Shown here one piece after another: positions 6,612-14,945 of a stretch of DNA of 27,157 nt (positions are counted from its first letter, which is position 1; every line of letters starts with the position of its first letter). Under the pieces are notes generated by a model that worked only from the letters and a program-made list of their open reading frames with translations, was not told the origin of the DNA and did no database searches. A program made the translations under genes and the position numbers. Where the stretch lies: the NCBI GenBank assembly GCA_001247695.2, contig LGRX02027093.1, positions 1 to 27,157 of the forward strand, given 5' to 3'. This DNA is from Cymbomonas tetramitiformis. Taxonomy: Eukaryota > Chlorophyta > Pyramimonadophyceae > Pyramimonadales > Pyramimonadaceae.

Positions 6612-9301
6612 GTAATGATTGTGGAGAATAAGACCGCAGTGACGGCGACGTCCGGTGTGAATGAGACGAACCCAGATGCTGTCCAAAATGCCACCGTGGC
6701 AGAGCTCGAGAGAGTGGCCGCGCTCGCCGAGAATCAAGCCACCAACAACGCGCTGCTCTCCGACTTCACCGTCTCTACATACACGGTCAGCCTCCTCCCC
6801 CCCCCTCGCCCCATGTGTATAGAGTACAGCTATAGCAGCTCTGAGGCTCACTGCATTCCAACATGTGACAGGAGAGTGCACTCGACATGTGAGCTGACAG
6901 AGTGCATTCGACATGTGGCAGGAGAGTGCATTGAGCATGTGACAGCAGAGTGCATTCGGCATGGAGCAGCAGAGTGCATTCGACACAGCCAGGCAGCAGA
7001 GTGCATTCGACATGTGGCAGCAGAGTTCGTGCCGACATGTGGCAGCAGAGTGCATTCGACATGTGGCAGCAGAGTTCATTCGACATGTGTGGCAGCAGAG
7101 TGCATTCGACATGTGGCAGCAGAGTTCATTCGACATGTGACAGAAGAGTGCATTCGACATGTGACGGCAGAGTTCATTCGACATGTGGCAGCAGAGTGCA
7201 TTCGACACGTAGTGGCAGCAAGAGTTCATTAGAAACATGTGGCAGCAGAGTGCATTGCGACATGGCGAGAGTGCATTGAGCATGTGGCAGGAGAGTGCAT
7301 TGCATCTTTGGCAGGAGAGTGCATTCGACATGTGGCAGCAGAGTTCATTGAGCCATGTGGCAGGAGAGTGCATTCGACATGTGACATGAGAGTGCATTAC
7401 GACATGTGACAGGAGAGTGCATTGACATGTGGCACGCGAGAGTGCATTCGACATGTGGCAAGCGAGTGCATTCGAGCATGTGACAGCAGAGTGCATTCGA
7501 CATGTGGCAGGAGAGTGCATTCGACATGTGACAGCGAGTGCATTCCGACATGTGTGGCAGCAGAGTGCATTCGACATGTGACGGCAGAGTGCATTCGACA
7601 TGTGACAGGAGAGTTCATTCGACATGTGAAAGGAGAGTGCATTCGACATGTGACATGAGAGTGCATTCGACATGTGACGGAGAGTTCATTCGACATGTGA
7701 CAGCAGAATGCATCTTGAAAGTAAAGTTTCAATGCAGACTCATATGCCGCCCCCAATCTGGTGATAAGCGCAATTTTGGTTACGTATGTTGCTGGGAACA
7801 ACCTAGCTGCTGCTGACTCGGCTTGCCGGGCTCCTCTCTGATGCCGCGCATGTTGGCCTGCCCCCTCGGAGAGTCTGACTGTGGTGTGGGTACTCAGATT
7901 GAGCTCTCGGTGCCCCCCGAAGAGCCCTGCATGCCCTCTTGCCAAGGTGTGTAGACTGACCTCTCGCAGCAGCCCGCCCGGCGACTGGTGGCATGCTTTG
8001 TTCATGCGCTGCCCAACTCGGTTCGCCGTCGCTCGTCGCCTCCTCCGGCTCGCCTGCAGGAATTGGCTAATGCAGCTGAGCCTTCTGGCAACGGACCGCC
8101 GCCTTCTACGATGGCGTTCATCATACTGCCACCTCGCTCTGCGGGGGGTGCGGCTCACCCCACCGGCAGGCAAATTCATCCTGCCGTTCGCGCAGGTAAC
8201 GGTGTGTGCAATGACGGCGCCTGGGGCATCCGGCCGTTCACGCAGGTACTGCTGTGTGTAGTAACGGCATCTGCACCTGCAGCGAAGGGGAGACGTACTT
8301 CAGCACCGTGACCACCCTGGATGACATGTACGGAGCTGAGGGCATTGCTAGCACCGGGAACGAGACGGCGGGCTGTTACGCGGACTACGCTCCTCCTCCT
8401 CCCTCTCCTCCTCCTCCTCCTCCCTTACCTCCTCCTCCTCCCTCTCCCTCCTCCTCCCTCCCTCCTCCTCCTCGCCTCCTCCCTTGCCTTCTTCTTCACC
8501 TCTTGCTCCTCCTCCTGCTCCTTCTCCTCCTCCTCCCGTCTCCTCCTCCTCCCTCTCCTCCTCCTCCTCCTCCTCCCTCTCCCCTCGCCTCCTCCCTTGC
8601 CTTCTTCTTCACCTCTTTTCTCCTCCTCCTGCTCCTTCTCCTCCTCCTCCGTCTCCTCCTTCTCCTCGTCAATCGTCTCCTCCTCCTTCGACAAGCTCCG
8701 CCGCAAGCGATGACGACGGAGGCGGCACAAACACAGCGATCATTGTCGTTATTGCGTTTGTGTGCATTATACTGGGTGCTGCTTTGGGTGGGCTTGTGGT
8801 AAGTGCTGCGCATCCCCTCTTGGCGGCTCCGGTCAGAATGGCTTGGATCTCCTGAAATCTGTTTTATCCTTGGTGCAATCATAATGAAGCCCTCTCTCTT
8901 GAAGGGTTGGCCGCGGTCAGCGTGTGAGAGGCAGCGGCTAGGTTGCCCAACATTGCCCTGTCAGTGCGCCGCACACACGAAGTCTCGAAGCGCAACAGGG
9001 GCTTGACTCACATGTGACTGGACAGCCAGCTCCCCTACTGTGGACAAGCACAGCAGGCATCTGGCAAAGAGCCCACATGCTGAGGTGTGCATGCGCCGAT
9101 ACCTGACAGAGGTGTAGCTGTGACCTGCAGGTCGTTTTGTTTCTGAAGCGCTTCCGCTTCCCGAATGGAAAGTACTCCGGCGCCGACTCAAGCCTCCAAA
9201 TCACAAGAACAAACACCCATGCGCCAGAAACCCCTGATCCCGATCAAGATGAAACCCACGCCAGAGGGAGGTTGGTGTCCAATCCATTGTTGAGCCGCTA
9301 G
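6612..9301 (+). CDS. EGF-like/proline-rich single-pass membrane protein, 3' part, spliced
   Basis: Proposed exons are 6612-6785, 7874-7946, 8246-8798 and 9131-9301. Introns are GT-AG with phases 0, 1 and 0, and each junction keeps the frame. Exon one encodes 58 residues with three N-glycosylation sequons (NKT, NET, NAT). Exons two and three together give a Cys-rich EGF-like segment (PCMPSCQ, then GTAVCSNGICTCSEG). A proline/serine-rich stalk follows, then DDDGGG and a transmembrane helix (AIIVVIAFVCIILGAALGGL, 8736-8795) that continues across the last intron to VVLFLKRFRF, a basic stop-transfer sequence. A cytosolic tail of about 50 residues ends at TAG 9299-9301. The predicted protein would sit in the plasma membrane with the EGF part outside. 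The stalk region changes frame several times, so the copy may be broken or mis-sequenced. The 5' exons are not identified, and the first exon is the least certain. Confidence 0.6.
6855..7712. repeat. 24-bp minisatellite in the first intron, about 36 copies
   Basis: The unit is GACATGTGGCAGCAGAGTGC plus ATTC, with frequent variants GTGACAGGAGAG and GAGTTCATT and occasional 1-3 bp indels. Because 24 is a multiple of three it stays open in several frames on both strands, which produces long spurious ORFs. Indels such as those near 7085, 7210 and 7255 break every frame, arguing against coding. Confidence 0.95.
8177..8276. repeat. 50-bp tandem duplication containing the 3' splice site of the EGF exon
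   Basis: 8177-8226 and 8227-8276 align throughout: CATCCTGCCGTTCGCGCAGG versus CATCCGGCCGTTCACGCAGG, then TAACGGTGTGTGCAATGACG versus TACTGCTGTGTGTAGTAACG. Each copy holds a CGCAG acceptor followed by the start of the same EGF-type coding sequence (GNGVCNDG and GTAVCSNG). Confidence 0.85.
8391..8692. repeat. Polypyrimidine tract encoding the proline-rich stalk
   Basis: Almost pure C/T with CCT periodicity. A block of about 110 bp containing GCCTCCTCCCTTGCCTTCTT occurs twice (starting about 8473 and 8587). The copies differ by single-base length changes (CTCCTCCCGTC versus CTCCTCCGTC, CTCTTGCTC versus CTCTTTTCTC). Sense proline/serine reading moves between all three frames along the tract. 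It is prone to slippage and could form triplex DNA. Confidence 0.9.
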
Positions 9302-10298
9302 AATCGTAGCACTCGGAGAACGTGAGCCAGAGTAGATGCTCTTAAACCTCGTCAACTTCTTGACAGGAAGATTTAAAGGACGGACCATATTGGACACCAG
9401 AAAGCAATCCACCGAAATGGTGGAACAATGCGCGACATGAGGTGTGGTGGAGCCAATATGACGTCAGTATTCACTAATTTATGAGTTTTGTAGGTCAAAA
9501 GCTATCCTCGTGATGGATAGAAATCAAGTTTACTTATCCATGAATATCACTGGGAGATGTTTTCACGGAAGTATCTGTTGTAAAAATTTGTTTGAAAAAT
9601 GTTCTTTTCTGGTACACCATATTTCATGTGTTTATGCGCACCAGTCCTGCCTGCGAGCACAGTGCATCTTTGCGAGCAAAACAGCGTTGGTGATATCAAA
9701 AGCATGACGTCGGAAATGGTATCAAATGCAGAACACCTCGTCTGGTATCGGGCAGCACTCGCCTGCGTCCCTCATGTATGAAATGACAGAGTGACCCAAG
9801 CACAGTCGCACTACTTGAGGCTCGGCGGAATTCTCAGTCTGGTGTGATTTTGTCCTTCATAATTGCACTTGAACCATTGTGTTCATTTTGTATGTGCATA
9901 CAACCGCATCCGGGTCGCTAAAGCCCATCATGATACAGTGTATGTACAAGTCTCGTATGTATACAAAACCGAAACGCCCTGTCCAATCCACGCATCTATA
10001 GGACTCGCATAGCATACTAATGGGATATCAGGTCTGAGATGATGGTATAACAATGAATTGCATAATTTCCTCGGATCACGTGATTGTGAAATACAATGGG
10101 ACGCATTAATAAGAAACAGCGCGTTTAAATGAGATATTGAATACCATACGGTATCCAATCTCGACTGGGCCAAATACCAAAATATCCCATACGTATTCGA
10201 TTTTAATATGCGATGTCGAATATTTTATCTGCGTGATATCGACTGTATGTGATATGTATGAATGAGTGCTCGAATCCCATACGTTGTTTTATAGGGTG
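9302..10298. other. Intergenic, no gene seen
   Basis: A/T-richer sequence with only short open frames and no recognisable protein, RNA gene or repeat array. Confidence 0.6.
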
Positions 10299-10518
10299 TA
10301 GTTCAGTATGCGCGTAGGCCAAACACCGAATATCGCAATTTGCGCGTGGGCAAGTGCTTTAATGGCAGTCTGTGCATAGGCAAATGATCTAATGGCAACC
10401 TTCACGTCGGCGAAGACTTTCATTAAAGCAGTTGCCTACGAACAAACTGCTAGAAAAGCAGTTGCCTGCGCGCACATTGCGATATTCGGTGTTTGCCTAC
10501 GCGGCGCATACTGAATTA
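10299..10518. mobile_element. Palindromic MITE with TA target duplication
   Basis: The element proper is 10301-10516, flanked by TA at 10299-10300 and 10517-10518. The left end GTTCAGTATGCGC mirrors the right end GCGCATACTGAAT. The match continues over ACACCGAATATCGCAAT and further inward through CAGTTGCCTACG/GTGGGCAAGTG-type subrepeats, so nearly the whole 216 bp is an imperfect palindrome. There is no coding capacity. The TA duplication suggests a Tc1/mariner-like transposase in trans (inference). Confidence 0.8.
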
Positions 10519-10525
10519 GATTCTT

Positions 10526-10695
10526 TAGTACTTTCCGGGGATAATCTTTATGAGAACAGAGGTGGTGCTCACAAGCACCTGCTGTTCACTTCAAACTTTG
10601 AGTACTTCTAGGGAGGTGGTCTGCAACCGGGGTTGCCGAACAGTCAGCCCAACTGCAGGGCCTCACGGCACCTGCAAGTTCCCCCTTCCCGGGCG
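10526..10695. repeat. Long direct repeat, copy 1
   Basis: Matches 11109-11275 over about 165 bp, including GAACAGAGGTGGTGCTCACA, AGGGAGGTGGTCTG and CAGCCCAACTGCAGGGCCTC. It contains a palindrome: GAACAG and GGTGCT mirror AGCACC and CTGTTC around CACA. The repeats are 583 bp apart. Confidence 0.85.
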
Positions 10696-11108
10696 GGCGG
10701 GTGTGGGGAACTTTTTGAATTGGTAAACTCGGAGCCCGAAGTTCTCGCAGAATGAAGTGAAGCAAATTATCGCAGCTCATTTCAAAAGCTCCGACGGTCT
10801 CTTCATCTTCACGGGCTAGGCCAAGCGACACAGCGCTTTGCCTCAACTCCGAGCATATGTGTTTCATGCTCCGCCTGAACACAGATCTGACACGACTGTC
10901 GCGGTTCCCCCGTGACAGTGCAGCCAATCAGACAATATGAAAGTCGACCTCGCGGATTCCTCTCGGCTCCGCCCTGAGAAATCCCCCAGGAAAAATCCGC
11001 AAAAATATCGCATGTCCTCGTCGAACCTCGGGATCATTTTTTGCAAGGCAAACGTTCCTCCCCTGTACTTCCAAAATAATTTAGACATAAATTTCTCAAT
11101 TATTTACA
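10696..11108. other. Spacer between the direct repeats, no certain gene
   Basis: Two overlapping minus-strand frames (10586-10927 and 10864-11088) are open here. They have no recognisable domain and extend into the repeat, so I do not call a gene. The arrangement could be a small non-autonomous element with terminal direct repeats. Confidence 0.3.
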
Positions 11109-11275
11109 CAAGTACTTCCTACGGAGAATATTTCTGAGAACAGAGGTGGTGCTCACAAGCACCTGTTGTTCACTCCAAACTTTGAGTGCTTCTAGGGAGG
11201 TGGTCTGTAACCGGGGTTCAGCCCAACTGCAGGGCCTCACGGCACGCGTGCAAGTTCCTTCTTCCGAACTGGCTG
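11109..11275. repeat. Long direct repeat, copy 2
   Basis: Second copy of 10526-10695. It lacks about 9 bp (GCCGAACAG in copy 1) and has an extra GCG near the end. The palindrome is kept, with one changed base (CTGTTGTTC). Confidence 0.85.
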
Positions 11276-11604
11276 GCGCTTCAGCTACCCAACCGCCGAA
11301 GTGGCTTGCTGGCAGACCTACATTTCTTGCTGCCCGACCACTTACACTCCACCTGTCATATTCTAACAGCCAGCCTCTTCGGCAGCTCCGTGCCTCCCTG
11401 CCTCTGTGACTTGCTCATACCGCTGGTATGCATTGGAGACCAGTCTCCTTGCAACTTAATCAACAAGTGATCCACCCCGAGGTTTAAGGCCACCGTACCC
11501 CCAAAAAAAAAAAACGAGAACCTCTTCGGGTCTAAACCGATCCTCTGGGTCGGCTTTTCCACTTTCCCCACAAACACTCCATGATGTATCATGGGCACCG
11601 TTCT
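11276..11604. other. Intergenic with an A12 tract
   Basis: No gene seen. A run of twelve A lies at 11503-11514, preceded by CGTACCCCC, and could mark an old retroposed end. Confidence 0.4.
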
Positions 11605-12273
11605 TGTACTAGGGTAGAACGCGAGTCAGACAAGTGACAGACATGTCAGAGTGACGAGTGACATGAATGATGACAGTCACTATTATGACCCGAGAGGCAT
11701 GATAGAAGTGACTGACAGAATTCAGAACCTCGGTGTGACATTGGAATACCTGCACCTACAGCAGATCAAGCTCGAGAGAAATGGTGGGAAACCATCCAGA
11801 AATGGTGGGAACCGAACCATCCAGAACTCGAACAGTCGAACAAAAATGGAGGGGAACCAGGAGAGCCTCAGTTCTTGCCACATCAGAAATATATAATTGT
11901 TCGGGAGAGGGACAGGTGACATATATTAACTGATTGGCAGCTGCAGTCCGATAACTGCATAGATATAGGAACCGAATGTGAAGTGACTAGCATGCGACCA
12001 GCATGTGTCGATTGAATACGAGGGAAGCCGAGGGAATTCGAATCGACGAGTTACGACTAAAAGAGCTAAGCAAGCTCTCGCATCAGTTTTTGAATTAGTT
12101 ACAACCGACAACCGACCTCTGGTTGTTTGTGACATTGATAATTACGTTGTAAGAAAATCCGATATCTGACCTTGGGATTCCTTGTAGTTCCAACAAGTGT
12201 TCATCAGGACACTCCTGCAAGTATATTACTTGCACAGTGCTGCCTGCCTTAGAGGTAGGTTTGCACCCGAACA
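11605..12273 (+). repeat. 5' LTR of copy A
   Basis: It starts TGTACTAGGGTA and ends CCCGAACA (TG...CA). It aligns along its length with 16741-17404, for example GACGAGTGACA, GATGACAGTCAC, CACCTACAGCAGATCA and GGTGGGAAACCAT, with considerable divergence. A TATA-like ATATATAATT lies near 11889. Three hairpins in the 3' third are shared with copy B. Confidence 0.8.
12062..12233 (+). promoter_or_regulatory. Three hairpins in LTR copy A
   Basis: AGAGCT/AGCTCT (12062-12078), ACAACC/GGTTGT (12108-12126) and GCAAGTA/TACTTGC (12217-12233). Each has a counterpart at the same relative position in copy B, with paired base changes in two of them. Probably RNA structure in the R/U5 part (inference). Confidence 0.6.
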
Positions 12274-12275
12274 AC

Positions 12276-12288
12276 TGGCATCAGCGTG
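12276..12288 (+). promoter_or_regulatory. Primer-binding-like site, copy A
   Basis: TGGCATCAGCGTG lies two bases after the LTR end. It resembles TGGTATCAGAGC, the known complement of plant-type initiator tRNA-Met 3' ends. Confidence 0.6.
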
Positions 12289-12311
12289 ACAGCGATATTC
12301 GCGACTACTGT

Positions 12312-12339
12312 TGGCACCTTGTTCCGCAACAAAGTGCCA
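12312..12339 (+). promoter_or_regulatory. Leader hairpin downstream of the primer site, copy A
   Basis: TGGCAC pairs with GTGCCA, with a further inner TTGTT/AACAA stem around CCGC. The counterpart in copy B is 17440-17472. Its position fits a packaging or dimerisation signal (inference). Confidence 0.55.
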
Positions 12340-13067
12340 CATAATTGACGAAATTTAGAGCGTATAATCCGCCAGTCGGCGACGGAACGGTGCCATAGCT
12401 AAACACGCGTCCTGTTATCATAGGATTAAAATATATCTGTGTCGCAAACGCGTGCATATGATGGGACAGATACTGCTAGCCCTGAGTAACTTCAACACTC
12501 GCGCGTATGTATCCAACTTGTCCTTAACATTCACATGAGTCGGTAACAATCCAGGCATATCTTATTAACACAGCACACGACCGTAGAGCTACAAAATTTT
12601 TGAAATTCTGATATTCTGAGATCACATGCCAAGCTCTTATATACAAGCCCAAATTCCTAATAATGAGTCCTCTAGTTCTGACCTGCGATCAGAGCTTACT
12701 TATATCTCGAGTCATTGTCACATCTGCAAAAACTGTAACAGGCTTACGCCCTGAAATCTTCATCTGCCAATAGAAAGTCGTTATTCTATGCCAGCTTTAA
12801 CAATGTTACCATTTACTGTCTTCTGACCGACACGTCAGTGGCAAACTTGTAACTGCCATATCCTCTTATCACTTCGCGGTCACCTGATGATGACCATATC
12901 TTCTTCACCAAGTCTGTTTCTCTCGATCAGTCATCCCGCGCGAGATCTGTCATACTCGTCATATCTGTCACGCCTGTCACTAGCTGGACAAACCCGGCAC
13001 GGTACCATGGGAGGCCGGCGTTTGTTACATCTGCAATTCACGACTCCAGCGCTCAACGCGTTTCATT
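12340..13067. other. Leader of copy A, no gene seen
   Basis: The first 60 bases resemble the copy B leader (up to CCGCC). The remainder has no counterpart in copy B and no convincing ORF. Confidence 0.5.
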
Positions 13068-13384
13068 GACGTTTTCTTTACGGCAATCTTTCCGCACAAA
13101 ATTATTTTCAGCGGTCGAATTGTGCGCGAATCGACTAATGTGTGCCAGAGAAAGAGCCTACACTCACTACCGATAAACATGCGTTCGTGTGACTGGATTG
13201 TTGACAGCGACTACACCGCGTTTCGGTGATTTTCCTTTTTTAGCGGCGATCTTTCCGCGCAAACTTCTTTCCAGCGGCCGTTCCCCCCCAAAAGAATCAG
13301 CTAAATTCGCACCAGCAGGTGTCCACTCTCACTGCTAGTAAAGTGCGTGCGTGTGACCGTATGATGATGAACAGCGGCTACACA
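13068..13384 (+). repeat. Tandem duplication of about 155 bp at the ORF start of copy A
   Basis: Both units (about 13068-13219 and 13224-13384) share GCAATCTTTCCGCACAAA-like, CAGCGGTC/CAGCGGCC, CACTCACT/CTCTCACTGC and GACAGCGACTACAC/AACAGCGGCTACAC. The second unit supplies the ATG cluster that begins the ORF. Confidence 0.7.
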
Positions 13385-14107
13385 ACGTCACCGCCCGTGA
13401 CTGGTGCAGCTAATTTTCCGCAGTCGACGTCTTTTTCGCAGAATGCAATGTACGAACTATGCGGTCAACTTGGAGTTCCGCCGTCAGTGCTGCAATCGGG
13501 GCTGCCGTCTCCGACGTACCACCAGCATGGGGTGTCGTATACTAGCACTCCACTGCAACAGCAGCAGTTTTTACAGAGCGGGCATTTTGGAGCGCAATCG
13601 GCGGGGAATTTTCAACAACAGCCACTGCAACAGCCAGCGTATTTTCAGCAGGGTTCGTACGGAGGATCGGGGCAATTCAGCGCGCCAGCTGGTGCTAATT
13701 TTGACGCTGGCATGTTAATGACGACGCCACTCCAGCAAATTCAGCAGCAGCAGCAACAGCTGCTTCAACGACAGCAGCTGCAGCAGCAACTGGCTCAGCA
13801 ACTGGCTCAGCAACTGGCTCAGCAACTGGCTCAGCAACTGGCTCAGCAACTGGCTCAACTGGCTCAGCAACTGGCTCAGCAACTGGAGGTGTAGCGTCAG
13901 TGGCTTCGCCAACAGCAGCAGGTTCACCAACACCAGCTGCAACAAAGATCAATGTAGCAGACGCAGGTGCCTGTTAGCCCTGCAACGACCGGGTATATGT
14001 CTCCGGTACCGTTTGACTTTTTGACGCCCGGGCCGGTGCCTTTTGTGCAACCGCAGGGCCATCCTGCAGGAATTGAACCCACGCCTTCCGTGCCGTTTGT
14101 GATGTGA
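13361..14107 (+). pseudogene. Q-rich Gag-like ORF of copy A, decayed
   Basis: Starts at ATGATGATG (13361). The product is low in complexity and rich in Gln, Gly, Ser, Pro and aromatic residues (SYTSTPLQQQQF, FSAPAGANFD), then poly-Gln and a run of LAQQ repeats. TAG occurs at 13892 and again near 13954, both inside Q-rich sequence. The same frame then continues through PVSPATTGYMSPVPFDFLTP to TGA at 14105-14107. It is similar in character and position, though not clearly alignable, to the start of the copy B ORF. The function is unknown; Gag-like is inferred only from its place behind the LTR and primer site. Confidence 0.5.
13784..13887 (+). repeat. 12-bp coding repeat (LAQQ)
   Basis: CAGCAACTGGCT is repeated about eight to nine times, with one unit shortened near 13855 by a 6-bp deletion that stays in frame. 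Confidence 0.95.
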
Positions 14108-14396
14108 TATAAGATTCCGATTTGTACATTTCGGGTCACGGAGGTGTGCTGTGACAATCGATAAAGGTGTAGACGGAAACGTCTTCGGCCTCATAATTCA
14201 GTTCACAGTTTGCAAACAAACATACCTGCCATTTCGTTCAGTGAATATATATAATAAAATATCTCGTTTCGTTGGATCAACCAAAAAGACATGAAAACAT
14301 GTGAATGCACACTGTCTACCGGGATAATTTAGTATCTTCGAGGCTGTCCGTTGCCTCCGCGCGCGGACTCGCGGAACCACGGATCTGCGTTGCAGT
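14108..14396. other. No gene seen
   Basis: A/T-rich stretch, including ATATATATAATAAAATATCTC near 14243. Confidence 0.5.
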
Positions 14397-14660
14397 GTGG
14401 CCAGCACACTGGGGGGGGAACTGTACTTTGGGGAACCTTGGCGCTATTTTACGAGCAGTACGTACATTCTTTTGCAGCTGCTAACGTCAAGAATGGCTCA
14501 CAATATCCCCCGAAAGTATACTTTGACGTTTGTTAACACTGAGGGCACTTTATTGCACCAACTTCGTGCAAATATGGAAGTTGATATCTTCGCCCTAGAA
14601 GTCCTTGTACCGCTTTACAACTGTCTTATGGGTCATGTGACCAATTTTGTTGGTTCCTAA
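14397..14660 (+). CDS. Hypothetical open segment, possible exon
   Basis: The frame is open from 14328 to TAA 14658-14660 and encodes a normal-looking mix of residues (GGELYFGEPWRYF, YTLTFVNTEGTLLHQL). The first bases follow GCGTTGCAG, an acceptor-like sequence, and the start shown is a GTG with no initiator value in a eukaryote. I recognise no family. It could be an exon, a relic of copy A, or chance. Confidence 0.25.
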   Translation: MASTLGGELYFGEPWRYFTSSTYILLQLLTSRMAHNIPRKYTLTFVNTEGTLLHQLRANMEVDIFALEVLVPLYNCLMGHVTNFVGS

Positions 14661-14945
14661 CAAGCTGAAACCCACCGCTCACTTGGTTACATCAAAGCTG
14701 GAGACCGTATTTTGGGCTACTTTTACAGTGTTTGGAGGGTACCGTTGACCAGCCCGTTGACCAAAACCGTGTCGCGAAGCCCTGGCCAAATTTTCAGCTA
14801 AACAGTCCAAAACAAAATTTTCTCACTCAGCCGGTCTTATATCGAAGTTGAGACGCGACATCTCGCCGACAGCTCACCCTAACCCTAAAATCCACCCAAC
14901 CCTAACATAGCCGCCCCCTTTTGGCCTCCGCCCAACTAAGACAAT
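14661..14945. other. No gene seen; short telomere-like motif
   Basis: CACCCTAACCCTAAAA and CAACCCTAACA occur at about 14875-14908. Two to three imperfect CCCTAA units are too few to call an interstitial telomere. Confidence 0.4.

Larger units (their letters stand above)
11605..14107 (+). mobile_element. LTR-type element copy A (5' LTR, primer site, leader, decayed ORF)
   Basis: A 669-bp LTR is followed after two bases by a primer-binding-like site, then about 1.1 kb of leader and a Q-rich ORF broken by two TAG codons. The order and parts of the sequence recur at 16741-18737 (copy B). No RT, protease or integrase is seen and no 3' LTR can be proven. Its downstream limit is uncertain. Confidence 0.65.

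Noticed and set aside
6510..7673. Minus-strand frame of 387 codons and plus-strand frame 6201-7232
   Set aside because: Products of the 24-bp and 23-bp minisatellites; the composition is a single short repeat with no independent coding evidence.
6855..7712. CRISPR-like array
   Set aside because: There are no unique spacers between units; these are plain tandem repeats in eukaryotic DNA.
10586..11088. Two overlapping minus-strand ORFs (113 and 74 codons)
   Set aside because: No recognisable domain, overlapping each other in different frames and extending into a repeated sequence; kept only as a possibility in the spacer note.
9302..13300. tRNA, rRNA or other structured RNA genes
   Set aside because: No cloverleaf with B-box-like GGTTCGAATCC or rRNA-like conserved stretch was seen on either strand.
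14875..14908. Interstitial telomere repeat
   Set aside because: Only two to three imperfect CCCTAA units.
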